A DNA stretch of 64,000 nt from Bacteroidetes bacterium ADurb.Bin008 (lineage in GTDB: Bacteria > Bacteroidota > Bacteroidia > Bacteroidales > Tenuifilaceae). Below are positions 9,029 through 17,906 of the stretch, one piece after another. The notes under the pieces are model-generated. The model was not told where the DNA came from. It was given only the letters and a program-made list of their open reading frames with translations, and searched no databases. Every line of letters begins with the position of its first letter. Position 1 is the first letter of the stretch. The stretch lies in NCBI GenBank assembly GCA_002071445.1, contig MWFE01000065.1, positions 1 to 64,000 of the forward strand. The letters are read 5' to 3'. The position numbers and the translations under genes are program-made.

Positions 9029-11683
9029 ATGCAGTTCGACGATTTTGAAGCGGAAGCCCTATTGAATGGAAATGACACTCAAAGCAGTTCGCCTGAGGAG
9101 CATAGCCGTATTGCAAAAATTACCGGCGAAACCATCACGCGTGCCCATTTGGCGGGGATGTACAAGGATTGGTTTTTGGACTACGCTTCATACGTCATAT
9201 TAGAGCGCGCCGTTCCCCACTTAGACGACGGGTTGAAGCCTGTGCAGCGGCGTATTCTCCACGCCATGAAACGCCTTGACGACGGTCGCTATAACAAGGT
9301 GGCCAACATCATTGGGCACACCATGCAGTATCACCCCCATGGCGATGCCTCCATTGGCGATGCATTGGTGCAGCTGGGGCAAAAGGATTTGCTTATCGAT
9401 ACGCAGGGCAACTGGGGCAATATACTCACCGGCGACGGGGCCGCTGCTCCCCGATACATTGAGGCAAGGCTTTCGAAATTTGCCCTCGATGTGGTATTCA
9501 ACCCCAAAACCACGGAGTGGATGCTCAGCTACGACGGCCGAAATCAGGAGCCTGTAACACTCCCCATAAAGTTCCCTCTGCTCCTGGCACAGGGGGTTGA
9601 AGGGATAGCCGTTGGCCTCGCCTCTAAAATATTGCCCCACAACTTCAACGAGCTCATCGATGCCGCCGTCTGCTATCTGAAGGGGAAAGATTTTGAACTC
9701 TTCCCCGATTTTCCAACGGGAGGTTACATTGACTGTTCGCGCTACAACGACGGACTCCGAGGGGGCACCATCAAGATTAGAGCAAAAATTGAGAAGCTGG
9801 ACAAAAAGACGCTGGTCATTACCAAACTTCCCTTTGGGAAGACCACGGCATCGCTAATTGAGTCCATTGTTAAAGCCAACGAAAAGGGAAAGATTAAGAT
9901 AAAAAAGATTGACGACAACACGGCCGAGAGCGTTGAAATACAGATTCAATTAGCGGCTGATGTTTCGCCCGACAAAACCATCGATGCCCTGTACGCATTT
10001 ACCGACTGTGAGGTTTCTGTGTCGCCAAACTCATGCGTAATCTTCGACAACAAACCCCGATTCATGGGGGTTAAGGAAATACTGAGAACATCGGTGGACC
10101 GCACCAGGTACCTGCTAACCCGAGAACTGGAAATACGCCTGAGCGAACTGGAAGAGAACTGGCATCTTTCATCGCTGGAGAAAATATTCATTGAGAACCG
10201 AATCTACATCAGCATTGAGCAGTGCGAGACCTGGGAATCGGTGCTGGACACCATTGACCGTGAACTGGAGCCGTTCAAGAAACTCCTGCGGCGCGAGGTT
10301 ACCCGCGATGACATTATCAAGCTGACCGAAATCAAAATCAAGCGCATATCGAAATACGACAGTTTCAAGGCGGACGAGCTGATAAAGAGCATAGAGGACG
10401 AGATGGAAGAGGTAAAAAACCATCTGGCCAATATCGTTTCGTACACTATCAACTACTTTCAGCAGATTAAAAAGAAGCATGGAAAGGGTAAAGAACGCCG
10501 CAGCGAAATCCGCAATTTCGACACCATTGAGGCCGCCAAAGTGGTTGTGGCCAACGAAAAGCTGTACGTCAACCGACAGGAGGGTTTCTTTGGAACAGGC
10601 CTGAAAAAGGATGAATATGTGTGCGACTGCTCCGACATTGACGAGGTAATCGTTTTCCTGAAGAATGGCAAGTACATGATTACCAAAGTACAGGACAAGG
10701 CGTTTTTTGGAAAAAACATTGAACACATTGCCGTGTTCAAGCGCAACGACTCGCGCACCATTTACAACGTGGTGTACCGCGACGGCAAGAATGGCAGCAT
10801 CATGATGAAGCGATGTGCCATTACCGGCATTACCCGCGACAGGGAATACGACATAACCAAAGGAACCGAGGGCTCGCAAATCCTTTTTATGAGCGTTAAC
10901 AACAATGGTGAGGCCCAAGTGCTTAAGGTTTTTCTGAAACCTCGTCCGCGACTGCGCAACCTGATAATCGAACTGGATTTCAGCCAACTCGATATCAAAG
11001 GACGTCAATCGCAGGGCAATATTTTCACCCGGTATGCCATTCACAAAATTCAAATCAAAGAGCAGGTTGGCAGTACTCTGGGAGGCATTAAGGTGTGGTT
11101 AGACAGGGATATTTTCCGCCTTAACCACGATGGTCGCGGTGAGTATCTTGGCGAATTTACCCATTCCGACAAAATGCTAGTAGTTAATAAAAACGGGGAG
11201 TACTACCTCTCGGGCTTCGACCCGAGCACCCATTTTGGGGATAATGTGCTGGTAATCCAAAAATTCGACGAAACGAAAGTTTTCACCGCTGCATATTACG
11301 ATGGCGAACAGGGATTTTTCTACTTAAAACGATTCAAATTCGACCCGTCGGATCGCCCGCAAAGTTTCATTTCCAATGGGGGAAACTCGTACTTGGTAGC
11401 CCTCAACGATGATATTTTCCCCTGCCTTCAGGTTACCTTCGGTGGGAAACATGCTGCGCGTCAGCCCGAAACGATTGATGTGGAACAATTCATTGCGGTC
11501 AAAGGGTATAAAGCCAAAGGGAAACGCATTTCGAACTATCAAATAAAAACCATTAAATTTGTGGAGCCGTTGGAAAAGGAGATTAGTCGGGAAGAAATCG
11601 GTAATCAACAGGATATAAAAAATGACAACGATGAAAAATTTCCCGATTACGGAAAAGCTTCGCAAATGTCATTGGATATGTAA
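9029..11683 (+). CDS. parC: DNA topoisomerase IV subunit A
   Basis: The DNA breakage-reunion subunit, 884 residues from the ATG. An acidic N-terminal tail leads into the winged-helix domain with GLKPVQRRILHAM. The catalytic Tyr is in APRYIEARLS. The tower and a coiled coil around residues 400-490 follow, then a degenerate beta-pinwheel C terminus. The serine that anchors quinolones in E. coli GyrA/ParC (HPHGDS) is replaced by Ala here (HPHGDASIGD). A TTG start inside parE is also in frame but would add 18 residues that look non-coding. It is translated with parE. Confidence 0.93.
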   Translation: MQFDDFEAEALLNGNDTQSSSPEEHSRIAKITGETITRAHLAGMYKDWFLDYASYVILERAVPHLDDGLKPVQRRILHAMKRLDDGRYNKVANIIGHTMQYHPHGDASIGDALVQLGQKDLLIDTQGNWGNILTGDGAAAPRYIEARLSKFALDVVFNPKTTEWMLSYDGRNQEPVTLPIKFPLLLAQGVEGIAVGLASKILPHNFNELIDAAVCYLKGKDFELFPDFPTGGYIDCSRYNDGLRGGTIKIRAKIEKLDKKTLVITKLPFGKTTASLIESIVKANEKGKIKIKKIDDNTAESVEIQIQLAADVSPDKTIDALYAFTDCEVSVSPNSCVIFDNKPRFMGVKEILRTSVDRTRYLLTRELEIRLSELEENWHLSSLEKIFIENRIYISIEQCETWESVLDTIDRELEPFKKLLRREVTRDDIIKLTEIKIKRISKYDSFKADELIKSIEDEMEEVKNHLANIVSYTINYFQQIKKKHGKGKERRSEIRNFDTIEAAKVVVANEKLYVNRQEGFFGTGLKKDEYVCDCSDIDEVIVFLKNGKYMITKVQDKAFFGKNIEHIAVFKRNDSRTIYNVVYRDGKNGSIMMKRCAITGITRDREYDITKGTEGSQILFMSVNNNGEAQVLKVFLKPRPRLRNLIIELDFSQLDIKGRQSQGNIFTRYAIHKIQIKEQVGSTLGGIKVWLDRDIFRLNHDGRGEYLGEFTHSDKMLVVNKNGEYYLSGFDPSTHFGDNVLVIQKFDETKVFTAAYYDGEQGFFYLKRFKFDPSDRPQSFISNGGNSYLVALNDDIFPCLQVTFGGKHAARQPETIDVEQFIAVKGYKAKGKRISNYQIKTIKFVEPLEKEISREEIGNQQDIKNDNDEKFPDYGKASQMSLDM

Positions 11684-11690
11684 AATAGGC

Positions 11691-11734
11691 ATACCCTATC
11701 AATTCCTGTAACCATAGGTTATATTGATGGGTAT
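11691..11734. promoter_or_regulatory. long hairpin between parC and aroK
   Basis: Two 12-base arms (ATACCC-T-ATCAAT and ATTGATGGGTAT) pair with a single bulged T. Within their loop TAACC and GGTTA pair around ATA, so almost the whole 44 bases folds. It begins eight bases after the parC stop and ends 20 bases before the aroK ATG. There is no T-run, so it may be an mRNA processing or stabilising element, or a leader structure controlling aroK, rather than a terminator. Confidence 0.6.
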
Positions 11735-11754
11735 AAACATTCAAAACGTTAATC

Positions 11755-12267
11755 ATGAAAGTATTCCTAATTGGTTTTATGGGCAGCGGCAAAACAACTA
11801 CAGGGAAAGAGTTGGCTCAGGCCCTCGGTTACCAATTCATCGACCTCGACACATTCATTGAAGAAAAGTATAACCAAACGATTAAGACCCTCTTTGAGTA
11901 TCACGGAGAAGATTATTTCAGGAAAATTGAAAATGATGCCCTTCTCGAGGTCACCGAAATGAAGGGGAATATGGTTATTGCCTCCGGTGGTGGCACGTCG
12001 TGCTTTTACAACAGCGTTGAGTTTATGAACAGCGTTGGCATAACAATCTACCTTAGGGTAGATGTTGCCGAACTGCTCTCGCGTCTGATTGCATCGAAAA
12101 GGGACAGGCCGTTGCTATGGGGTAAAACCAAGGAAGAGCTGAACAACTACATCATCAGAGTGCTGGATGAACGCAAGAAATACTACGAAATGGCCACAAT
12201 TACCATTGAGTTTGAGCACTTAAACATCGACCGGCTGGCCAGTACAATCAAATCTCTAAGCGTTTGA
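11755..12267 (+). CDS. aroK: shikimate kinase
   Basis: Phosphorylates shikimate at the 3-hydroxyl with ATP, the fifth step of aromatic amino acid synthesis. It has 170 residues, normal for the family. The P-loop is GFMGSGKTT. The shikimate-binding Asp is in FIDLDTFIE, the Arg in GEDYFRKIE, and the Gly-rich strand is ASGGGT. The lid carries KRDRPLL. It stands alone on this strand, 71 bases after parC. Confidence 0.96.
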   Translation: MKVFLIGFMGSGKTTTGKELAQALGYQFIDLDTFIEEKYNQTIKTLFEYHGEDYFRKIENDALLEVTEMKGNMVIASGGGTSCFYNSVEFMNSVGITIYLRVDVAELLSRLIASKRDRPLLWGKTKEELNNYIIRVLDERKKYYEMATITIEFEHLNIDRLASTIKSLSV

Positions 12268-12291
12268 CGCACTGTACAGAGGAACTGAATA

Positions 12292-12894
12292 CTACCTGAA
12301 TATCAGCTTATCCTTTTTCAGCAAGCCGTGAAATATAACCCGTTGGGTTTTTGTTTTTTCAATCACCACATTCCCATCAGGAAGAGAAAGTGTATCAACG
12401 GATTGCATCACTTTCTTCCACTCCTGACCCTTGGCGAGGGTCACTTTCTCGCCCTTCAAATCGAATAGTAACGATTCCGCCGTGATACCTTCGATGGTAA
12501 TGGCCTCTTCAGTAAATGGCAGTTGATTTATGGGTATTAACCGATTATGCAAACCGCCGCCCTCGGTACCCCTTAAAACCAGCCCCCTGCCCAAAACGGC
12601 AATTAGCGAATCCTTGCCAAACGAAGGTGCGAGATACGAGTTAAGTTCCCCATCGGTAGGGCTGAATGAGTAGGTGGGGCCATCAATCCTCTTGGCAGGA
12701 GGTGCTTCGCCCTCTATCGCCTTACCCTCGTTCAGCTGATAGTACTCGAAAAAGGCATACTCATCGTCAGGTATATGCCAGGCCTTGCTTTGAACCTTCT
12801 TGGCCCTGCAGCCTGCATTGGTAAAGAGAACGGCCGTAGTAACGGCTGACAGCAGAGCGATGGCAAAAATCTTTTTTAACATTGAGATTTTCAT
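12292..12894 (-). CDS. putative lipoprotein of unknown function
   Basis: A 200-residue exported protein not assigned to a family. The N terminus has a hydrophobic stretch followed by FTNAGC, a plausible but imperfect lipobox with Cys about residue 29. The mature part is beta-rich with repeated short strands and no obvious catalytic motif; IEGITAESLLFDLKGEKVTLAKG and the closing RVIFHGLLKKDKLIF suggest a small beta-sandwich. It is convergent with aroK, the stops being 24 bases apart. Codon use matches the neighbours. Confidence 0.7.
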   Translation of the reverse strand: MKISMLKKIFAIALLSAVTTAVLFTNAGCRAKKVQSKAWHIPDDEYAFFEYYQLNEGKAIEGEAPPAKRIDGPTYSFSPTDGELNSYLAPSFGKDSLIAVLGRGLVLRGTEGGGLHNRLIPINQLPFTEEAITIEGITAESLLFDLKGEKVTLAKGQEWKKVMQSVDTLSLPDGNVVIEKTKTQRVIFHGLLKKDKLIFR

Positions 12895-13153
12895 AACAAA
12901 CCGGTGTATTATCGGGATTATCCGTAAATATTCAGAATAATTTTTGAGGTGAAATTAACAAATTTTTAGTTATGCCACCACGAGCAGTAAAAGTAATAAA
13001 CTTCAAAAGCTACTGCCATTTTAATATATCTCTTCATTATCAACCCTTACGAGACTGTCAAACTCCGGCCGTAATGTTGAAATTACATTGCCCAACGTTA
13101 GCCATGTGCACAAAAAGTAGTACCTTTCACTCTGAATTTTTCAACCAACAGCC

Positions 13154-13624
13154 ATGCGAAATCTTTTTATCCTATTAATCACCCTTTTTATGGTTACATC
13201 GTGCGCACCTTCATCCAAGGAGGAGTATTTGGAAAGATATAAAAAGTTTATGGACGAGGTTACCGAGAACTACAAGACATACTCGCCCGAACAGTGGGAA
13301 ATGGCCAACGAGAAGTTTGCCCGCTTTAACAACCAGTGGTACCTGAAATTCAGGCCCAACTTAACGTGGACTGAAAAGGCCACCATAGCAGGCTATCAAC
13401 TTAAATACCAAGGATTAAGAGTTGCCTGTGAACTCGGAACTTTTTACGATGAGAATATGAAGACTGAAATGGACGAGTTACGCTCCAAAGTGCAGTACTA
13501 CGTTGATAACCATTTGGAGGAAGATCTGGAACGATTCCTCGAAGAGGTAAAAGTTGCGGGGAAAGCCATTTACGAAGAGTTGAAACGAATGGCAGACGAG
13601 ATAAACAACAACACGAACCAATAG
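13154..13624 (+). CDS. small lipoprotein, DUF6565-like
   Basis: A 156-residue lipoprotein with a clean signal peptide and lipobox MVTSC (Cys about residue 17). The mature part is almost all helical and strongly charged, with aromatic spacing (YLERYKKFMDEV, KFARFNNQWYLKF) and a long amphipathic C-terminal helix. This pattern recalls DUF6565, a Bacteroidota family without known function. A near-consensus -7 box TACCTTTC ends 25 bases before the ATG. Confidence 0.65.
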   Translation: MRNLFILLITLFMVTSCAPSSKEEYLERYKKFMDEVTENYKTYSPEQWEMANEKFARFNNQWYLKFRPNLTWTEKATIAGYQLKYQGLRVACELGTFYDENMKTEMDELRSKVQYYVDNHLEEDLERFLEEVKVAGKAIYEELKRMADEINNNTNQ

Positions 13625-13704
13625 CCCTTGCACAATACCCGCTGTTATAGCCGTTTTTATTTTTCAGCCTTTAGGCTGCAATTACAAACAAACCTTATTC
13701 GCAC

Positions 13705-14862
13705 GTGATTGAATCAAAGTTTCGCTTCATCGACCTTTTTGCCGGAATCGGTGGATTCCACGTGGCCATGAGCCATTTGGACGGGCAGTGCGTTTTTGCC
13801 TCAGAGATTGATGAGTATGCCATTGAAACCTACCGTTCCAACTTTGGGATGGATGCCAATCACGACATCACACAAACTCCCGAAACAGCAATACCCAAAC
13901 ACGAGGTGCTTTGCGCAGGGTTCCCCTGTCAGGCTTTCTCCAAAGCGGGTAAACAGAACGGATTTGAGGATACCCGCGGAACACTTTTTTTCGATATACT
14001 GAGAATCCTCAGGCATCACCAGCCCAAATACTTCCTGCTGGAGAACGTTCGTAACCTGATCTCGCACAATGGGGGCGCAACATGGCGAGTAATACACGAA
14101 AACCTTAACCAATTGGGCTATTTAATCCCCGACAAGCCGATTATTTTCAGCCCCCACCAGATTGGCATTCCCCAGCTGCGCGAACGGGTTTTCATCCCCG
14201 GGGTTGCCAAAGGCAAGACAAAGCGTAAAGCCATTGAAATTGAGGTGCCCAAATCGAAGCGCAATGTTACCAGAAGTGCTCTGATTCTCAATGGCACACC
14301 TCCCAAGGAGTATCTGATTTCGCCTTACGAGGAGTACGTTTTGCAAGCCTGGGACGAGTTTCTACAAGGTCTAAACCATAGGGTTGTGGGATTTCCCATT
14401 TGGGCTGAAGAGTTCACCAAGGAGTATGATGTATCGCCACTTCCTGCATGGAAACAGGTATTTGTGAACAAAAACCGATGGCTTTACCAAACCAACAGAA
14501 GGCATATCGACCAATGGCTCAACAGGTATGACGGGCTTAAGAAATTTGTACCAACCCACACCAAGTTCGAATGGCAAGCAGGAACATCCATCGGCAGTGT
14601 TTGGGATGGCATTATACAATTCCGCCCTTCGGGCATTAGGGTTAAGCGCCCCACCGAGTTCCCTGCGTTGGTGGCCATGGTACATATTCCCATCATCGGA
14701 TGGGAGAAAAGGCGGTTGACCCCACGCGAAGCGGCAAACCTACAGAGCTTCCCGCATGATTTCACGATTCACTCCAACAATCAACAGGCGTATAAACAGC
14801 TTGGGAATTCGGTGAACGTAGAGGTGATTAAGTATATTGCCAAACAGCTTTTTGAGTATTAG
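13705..14862 (+). CDS. DNA (cytosine-5-)-methyltransferase
   Basis: A C5-cytosine methyltransferase of the M.HhaI/Dcm type, 385 residues. Motif I is RFIDLFAGIGG, the catalytic Cys is in GFPCQAFSKAG, the ENV motif is LLENVRNLISH, motif VIII is QLRERVFIPG, and the closing motif X is QLGNSVNV. The target recognition domain lies between about residues 195 and 310; its sequence does not show the recognition site. The start is GTG. No restriction endonuclease gene lies beside it, so it is either an orphan, regulatory methylase or a remnant of a restriction-modification system. The next gene is AT-rich and foreign-looking. Confidence 0.95.
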   Translation: MIESKFRFIDLFAGIGGFHVAMSHLDGQCVFASEIDEYAIETYRSNFGMDANHDITQTPETAIPKHEVLCAGFPCQAFSKAGKQNGFEDTRGTLFFDILRILRHHQPKYFLLENVRNLISHNGGATWRVIHENLNQLGYLIPDKPIIFSPHQIGIPQLRERVFIPGVAKGKTKRKAIEIEVPKSKRNVTRSALILNGTPPKEYLISPYEEYVLQAWDEFLQGLNHRVVGFPIWAEEFTKEYDVSPLPAWKQVFVNKNRWLYQTNRRHIDQWLNRYDGLKKFVPTHTKFEWQAGTSIGSVWDGIIQFRPSGIRVKRPTEFPALVAMVHIPIIGWEKRRLTPREAANLQSFPHDFTIHSNNQQAYKQLGNSVNVEVIKYIAKQLFEY

Positions 14863-14922
14863 GCATGAAAGTTAGCAAAAATTATAAAAAGACACAGTCA
14901 ACAGATGGATAACTTATATAAA

Positions 14923-15705
14923 ATGAGAAAACTAATTCCGAATATAGTTATAGTTGGATTCTCAATTTTAATGACTCCAATTGCAGTTCAAGCTCAATTA
15001 TTTGAAGCTAATGAATTATATCCAAATACAAATTTTATAAAAGGGAGATACTATAACGGTTCAGGAGGTGGCGGATATTGGTCAATAGAATATGTGGATT
15101 CGATTGGGAGAATAATTTGCAAAGAGAGTTATCATAAAAAGCAGTTGATGTCAAGACGAAAATTTCTTTACGATGCCAAGAATAATAAGATTTATGACAT
15201 TCAGACCTTCGATTATAATAATCCTGAACGAGTGGACACTTTCAGATATGAATACAAATACGAAAAAAATCGGATAATATATCAGTTTCGCAAACTTTCA
15301 GAAAATGATTCGACTGTAATAAAATTAACCGAAAATCAAGGAGACACACTTTTAATATATCAAGAACAGGCTTTTTATTACAGGCCAAAGACTAAAAAGA
15401 CTGATGTTTATGAAACCGTATTTACTTTAAAATACCAAAATGGTCTATTGATTAGTAAAGAGATATTTGATAAAGAGCAAAACTCAACAGAAATAATAAA
15501 AAATGAGTATTACGAGAATGACAGATTGAAAAGAAGGCTAATTGAGAGAATTCCAAAACCAGTGCAAGAATCCTTTTATGTTGGAGGGCCAGGAAGCGAT
15601 GATGAATCATATGAATACACATTTGATTCACAAGGTAGGATTATTAAATACTTTAAAATAATTAACGGTAAAAAATTTAAAATTGCAGTTTATAGATATG
15701 AATAA
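14923..15705 (+). CDS. AT-rich secreted protein of unknown function
   Basis: An exported protein of 260 residues from the preferred ATG; an earlier ATG six codons upstream would spoil the signal peptide. The signal peptide ends near AVQAQ. The mature part is made of repeating beta-hairpin units of the form (Y/F)DxxNxxI and EYYENDRLKRR, closing with FDSQGRIIKYFKI. That recalls YD/RHS-like or MORN-like repeats, but no family is assigned. The gene is distinctly AT-richer than its neighbours and is followed by an intergenic repeat shared with the HigBA locus, so it is probably acquired. Confidence 0.6.
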   Translation: MRKLIPNIVIVGFSILMTPIAVQAQLFEANELYPNTNFIKGRYYNGSGGGGYWSIEYVDSIGRIICKESYHKKQLMSRRKFLYDAKNNKIYDIQTFDYNNPERVDTFRYEYKYEKNRIIYQFRKLSENDSTVIKLTENQGDTLLIYQEQAFYYRPKTKKTDVYETVFTLKYQNGLLISKEIFDKEQNSTEIIKNEYYENDRLKRRLIERIPKPVQESFYVGGPGSDDESYEYTFDSQGRIIKYFKIINGKKFKIAVYRYE

Positions 15706-15728
15706 GAATAACTTGTGCTAACAGTTGG

Positions 15729-15831
15729 TTTGTTTTATTTGTGCTTTGACGTGTTTAGGTAGTTGGCCGCTTTGTGGTAGCATTAAATCGGATGAACGAA
15801 TAATTTGTTTCAAACCCACAAACAACACAAA
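15729..15831. repeat. imperfect inverted repeat overlapping the intergenic element
   Basis: TTTGTTTTATTTGTG (15729-15743) pairs with CACAAACAACACAAA (15817-15831) at 13 of 15 positions, enclosing about 73 bases. It begins 24 bases after the stop of the AT-rich gene. The layout recalls gene-cassette recombination sites, but no integrase is in the window. Confidence 0.4.
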
Positions 15832-15848
15832 CGCGCGGACCGATAAAT
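15754..15848 (+). repeat. intergenic repeat, copy A
   Basis: About 95 bases that align with a stretch after the HigBA pair (31141-31236). Shared blocks in order are AGTTGGC, CTTT, TAATTTG, CAAACAA-ACAAAC and CGGA. Both copies are in the same orientation and both follow an AT-rich accessory gene. Confidence 0.5.
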
Positions 15849-16008
15849 GACAGTCATTTTTTAAAAAATACCTTGTCCTTCAAGATAATTCACCTTAAAG
15901 AAAATCAACGGCTTGTCACTTGCCCCGTTTTTGTCTGCCATCAGCATTAAACTATACTCTTGCTAACAAGTCAATTGTAAAATAGTGTAGTTTTAAAAAA
16001 GATTATTG

Positions 16009-16016
16009 TAGATTTG
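16009..16016 (+). promoter_or_regulatory. possible -7 box for the C1 peptidase gene
   Basis: TAGATTTG matches TAnnTTTG. It lies 100 bases before the ATG, so the leader would be long; no clear -33 box is seen. The remaining part of this 411-base gap beyond the repeat holds nothing recognisable. Confidence 0.3.
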
Positions 16017-16116
16017 AGAATATCTTTACACATCGTCCAAAGAACAACGTTGTTTTATTGCTCTGCACATGACTTTAACAACCATCTCTATATTAACAAC
16101 CTAAAAAATAATCATT

Positions 16117-17313
16117 ATGAATAGATTAAAACTTATAGCTGTGGCTATAGCCGTTTCTTTCATGGGAACTGCTTTTGCACAAGACGAGGAGCCCCAAAAT
16201 GAGGGCTACAATTTCACCGTGGTCAAAGAGGTGAAAACCACCGATGTGAGGAATCAGAGCCGTTCGTCAACCTGCTGGAGTTTCTCCGGTTTAGCCATGA
16301 TTGAAACGGAACTTCTTCGTATTGGCAAGCCCGCCATTAACCTGTCAGAGATGTACATTGTAAGGCATACCCACTCCGAGAAAGCCGAGAAGTATGTTCG
16401 CCTGCATGGCAACATTAATTTCGGCGGTGGAGGCGCTTTTTACGATGTTATTGAAACCATTAAGAAGTATGGCATCGTTCCCGAGGAGGTTTATCCGGGT
16501 TTAAACTACGGAGAGGATATCCACGTCCATAGTGAACTGGACGCCATTGCTACGGCGTATGTTGAAGCTGTTGTTAAAAACCCCAATCGCAAGCTATCTG
16601 CGGCATGGAAAGTTGGCTATGAAGCAGTTTTGGATGCCTACCTGGGCAAGCGCCCCGAGAAATTTACGTGGGAAGGCAAGGAGTACACTCCAAAATCCTT
16701 TGCCCAATCGCTGGGGTTAAACTTCGATGATTACGTTTACGTTACATCCTTTACCCATCATCCGTTCTACAGCAATTTTATCATTGAGATACCCGACAAC
16801 TGGGCCTGGGGCAGCGTTTACAACCTACCCCTCGACGAGTTTGCCCAGATTTTCGATTATGCCATCGATAATGGCTATTCCGTTGCATGGGCCAGCGATA
16901 TCAGCGAAAAGGGATTCTCGTACCAGAATGGCGTTGCAGTTGTCCCCGAGGTAAACCTTGCCGAGATGACCGACTCGGAAAAGCTGAAATGGACCGAGCT
17001 CTCGCCCCGCGAAAAGGATGCCATGCTATATAAATTCAACGGGCCGGGTTTGGAGAAAAAGATTACCCAGGAGATGCGCCAGGAAGCTTTTGACAACTAC
17101 CAAACCACCGATGACCATGGGATGCTGATTGTTGGCATTGCCAAAGACCAAAAGGGGAATAAGTACTACAAGGTTAAGAACAGCTGGGGAACATCCGATA
17201 AGTACAACGGCTATTTCTACGCCTCAGAGGCATTTGTACTTTACAAAACCATGTCCATAATGGTTCACAAAAATGCCATTCCCAAGGAGATTGCCAAGAA
17301 GTTGAAGCTGTAA
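16117..17313 (+). CDS. secreted C1-family peptidase (bleomycin hydrolase/PepC-like)
   Basis: A papain-fold aminopeptidase related to PepC/bleomycin hydrolase, 398 residues. The catalytic Cys is in SRSSTCWSFSG, preceded by the oxyanion Gln of RNQSRS; the His is in DDHGMLIVG and the Asn in KVKNSWG. Unlike cytosolic PepC it starts with a signal peptide ending AFAQ, so it acts in the periplasm or outside. The extreme C terminus, used by PepC as an internal clamp, is here KKLKL and may not serve that role. Probable role: trimming peptides taken up as nutrients. Single-gene unit with its own terminator. Confidence 0.92.
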   Translation: MNRLKLIAVAIAVSFMGTAFAQDEEPQNEGYNFTVVKEVKTTDVRNQSRSSTCWSFSGLAMIETELLRIGKPAINLSEMYIVRHTHSEKAEKYVRLHGNINFGGGGAFYDVIETIKKYGIVPEEVYPGLNYGEDIHVHSELDAIATAYVEAVVKNPNRKLSAAWKVGYEAVLDAYLGKRPEKFTWEGKEYTPKSFAQSLGLNFDDYVYVTSFTHHPFYSNFIIEIPDNWAWGSVYNLPLDEFAQIFDYAIDNGYSVAWASDISEKGFSYQNGVAVVPEVNLAEMTDSEKLKWTELSPREKDAMLYKFNGPGLEKKITQEMRQEAFDNYQTTDDHGMLIVGIAKDQKGNKYYKVKNSWGTSDKYNGYFYASEAFVLYKTMSIMVHKNAIPKEIAKKLKL

Positions 17314-17339
17314 GAATTCTTGTCTATGATTTTTCTAAA

Positions 17340-17370
17340 CTGTCGGGCCCTTCCACCCGACAGTTTTTTT
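17340..17370 (+). terminator. terminator of the C1 peptidase gene
   Basis: Perfect 8-bp stem CTGTCGGG/CCCGACAG with an 8-nt loop, followed at once by seven T. The T-run touches the last two bases of the convergent AhpD-like gene. Confidence 0.9.
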
Positions 17371-17806
17371 ATTTATAAACCTGCTTTGTGGAAACGTTCA
17401 TCCGGTTCCACGTGTTGATTTGTGCGATAACCATTATCAACTGGGCAACCTGATTATCGGTGAAATGCTTGCGAACGTTTTGGTAAGTCTTTTCACATAC
17501 CCCATGCTCCGCAATAAGGGTAACCTCCTCTGTGAGTGCCAGGGCAGCACGCTCCTGTTCGGTGAACAGGGGGCTCTCTTCCCATGCCGACAGGGCATAA
17601 ATCCTCTGCTCCGTTTCGCCGGCCTTCCTTGCATCCCTTGTGTGCATATCCAAGCAGTAGGCGCATTTGTTGATTTGCGAAGCCCTTATTTTGATAAGCT
17701 CTTTAAGTTTATGGTCTAAGTCGGCCGTGGCCAGATACCGTTCCATGGCCATCAACGGTTCGTATGCCTTGGGCTCCAGCTGATGTATGTTGATTCGCTC
17801 TTTCAT
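17369..17806 (-). CDS. carboxymuconolactone decarboxylase/AhpD-family protein
   Basis: A 145-residue all-helical AhpD-like protein. The family signature is complete: IKIRASQINKCAYCLDMHTR contains the CxxC pair and the following His of the alkylhydroperoxidase core, with the upstream Glu in LKELIK. Such proteins act as peroxidase or thiol-redox enzymes; the true substrate of this subfamily is unknown. It is a single gene whose stop overlaps the terminator of the convergent peptidase gene. Confidence 0.92.
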   Translation of the reverse strand: MKERINIHQLEPKAYEPLMAMERYLATADLDHKLKELIKIRASQINKCAYCLDMHTRDARKAGETEQRIYALSAWEESPLFTEQERAALALTEEVTLIAEHGVCEKTYQNVRKHFTDNQVAQLIMVIAQINTWNRMNVSTKQVYK

Positions 17807-17906
17807 GGCAGTAAATTTTTATGTTGAAAAATCTGGTTAACCTCTTTCATGCACAACAGATGAGCACGTAAAAGGTTAAGACCCAATTTAAAAAAACTAT
17901 TCACAA

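Noticed and set aside
10169..11053. 294-codon minus-strand frame inside parC
   Set aside because: Antisense to the conserved ParC reading frame; no motif of its own.
12972..13178. 68-codon plus-strand frame before the DUF6565-like lipoprotein
   Set aside because: Irregular composition rich in Cys, His and Pro; it overlaps the start and the likely promoter of the next gene.
13665..13678. Short hairpin CAGCC-TTTA-GGCTG after the DUF6565-like gene
   Set aside because: Only five pairs and no T-run after it; too weak to call a terminator.
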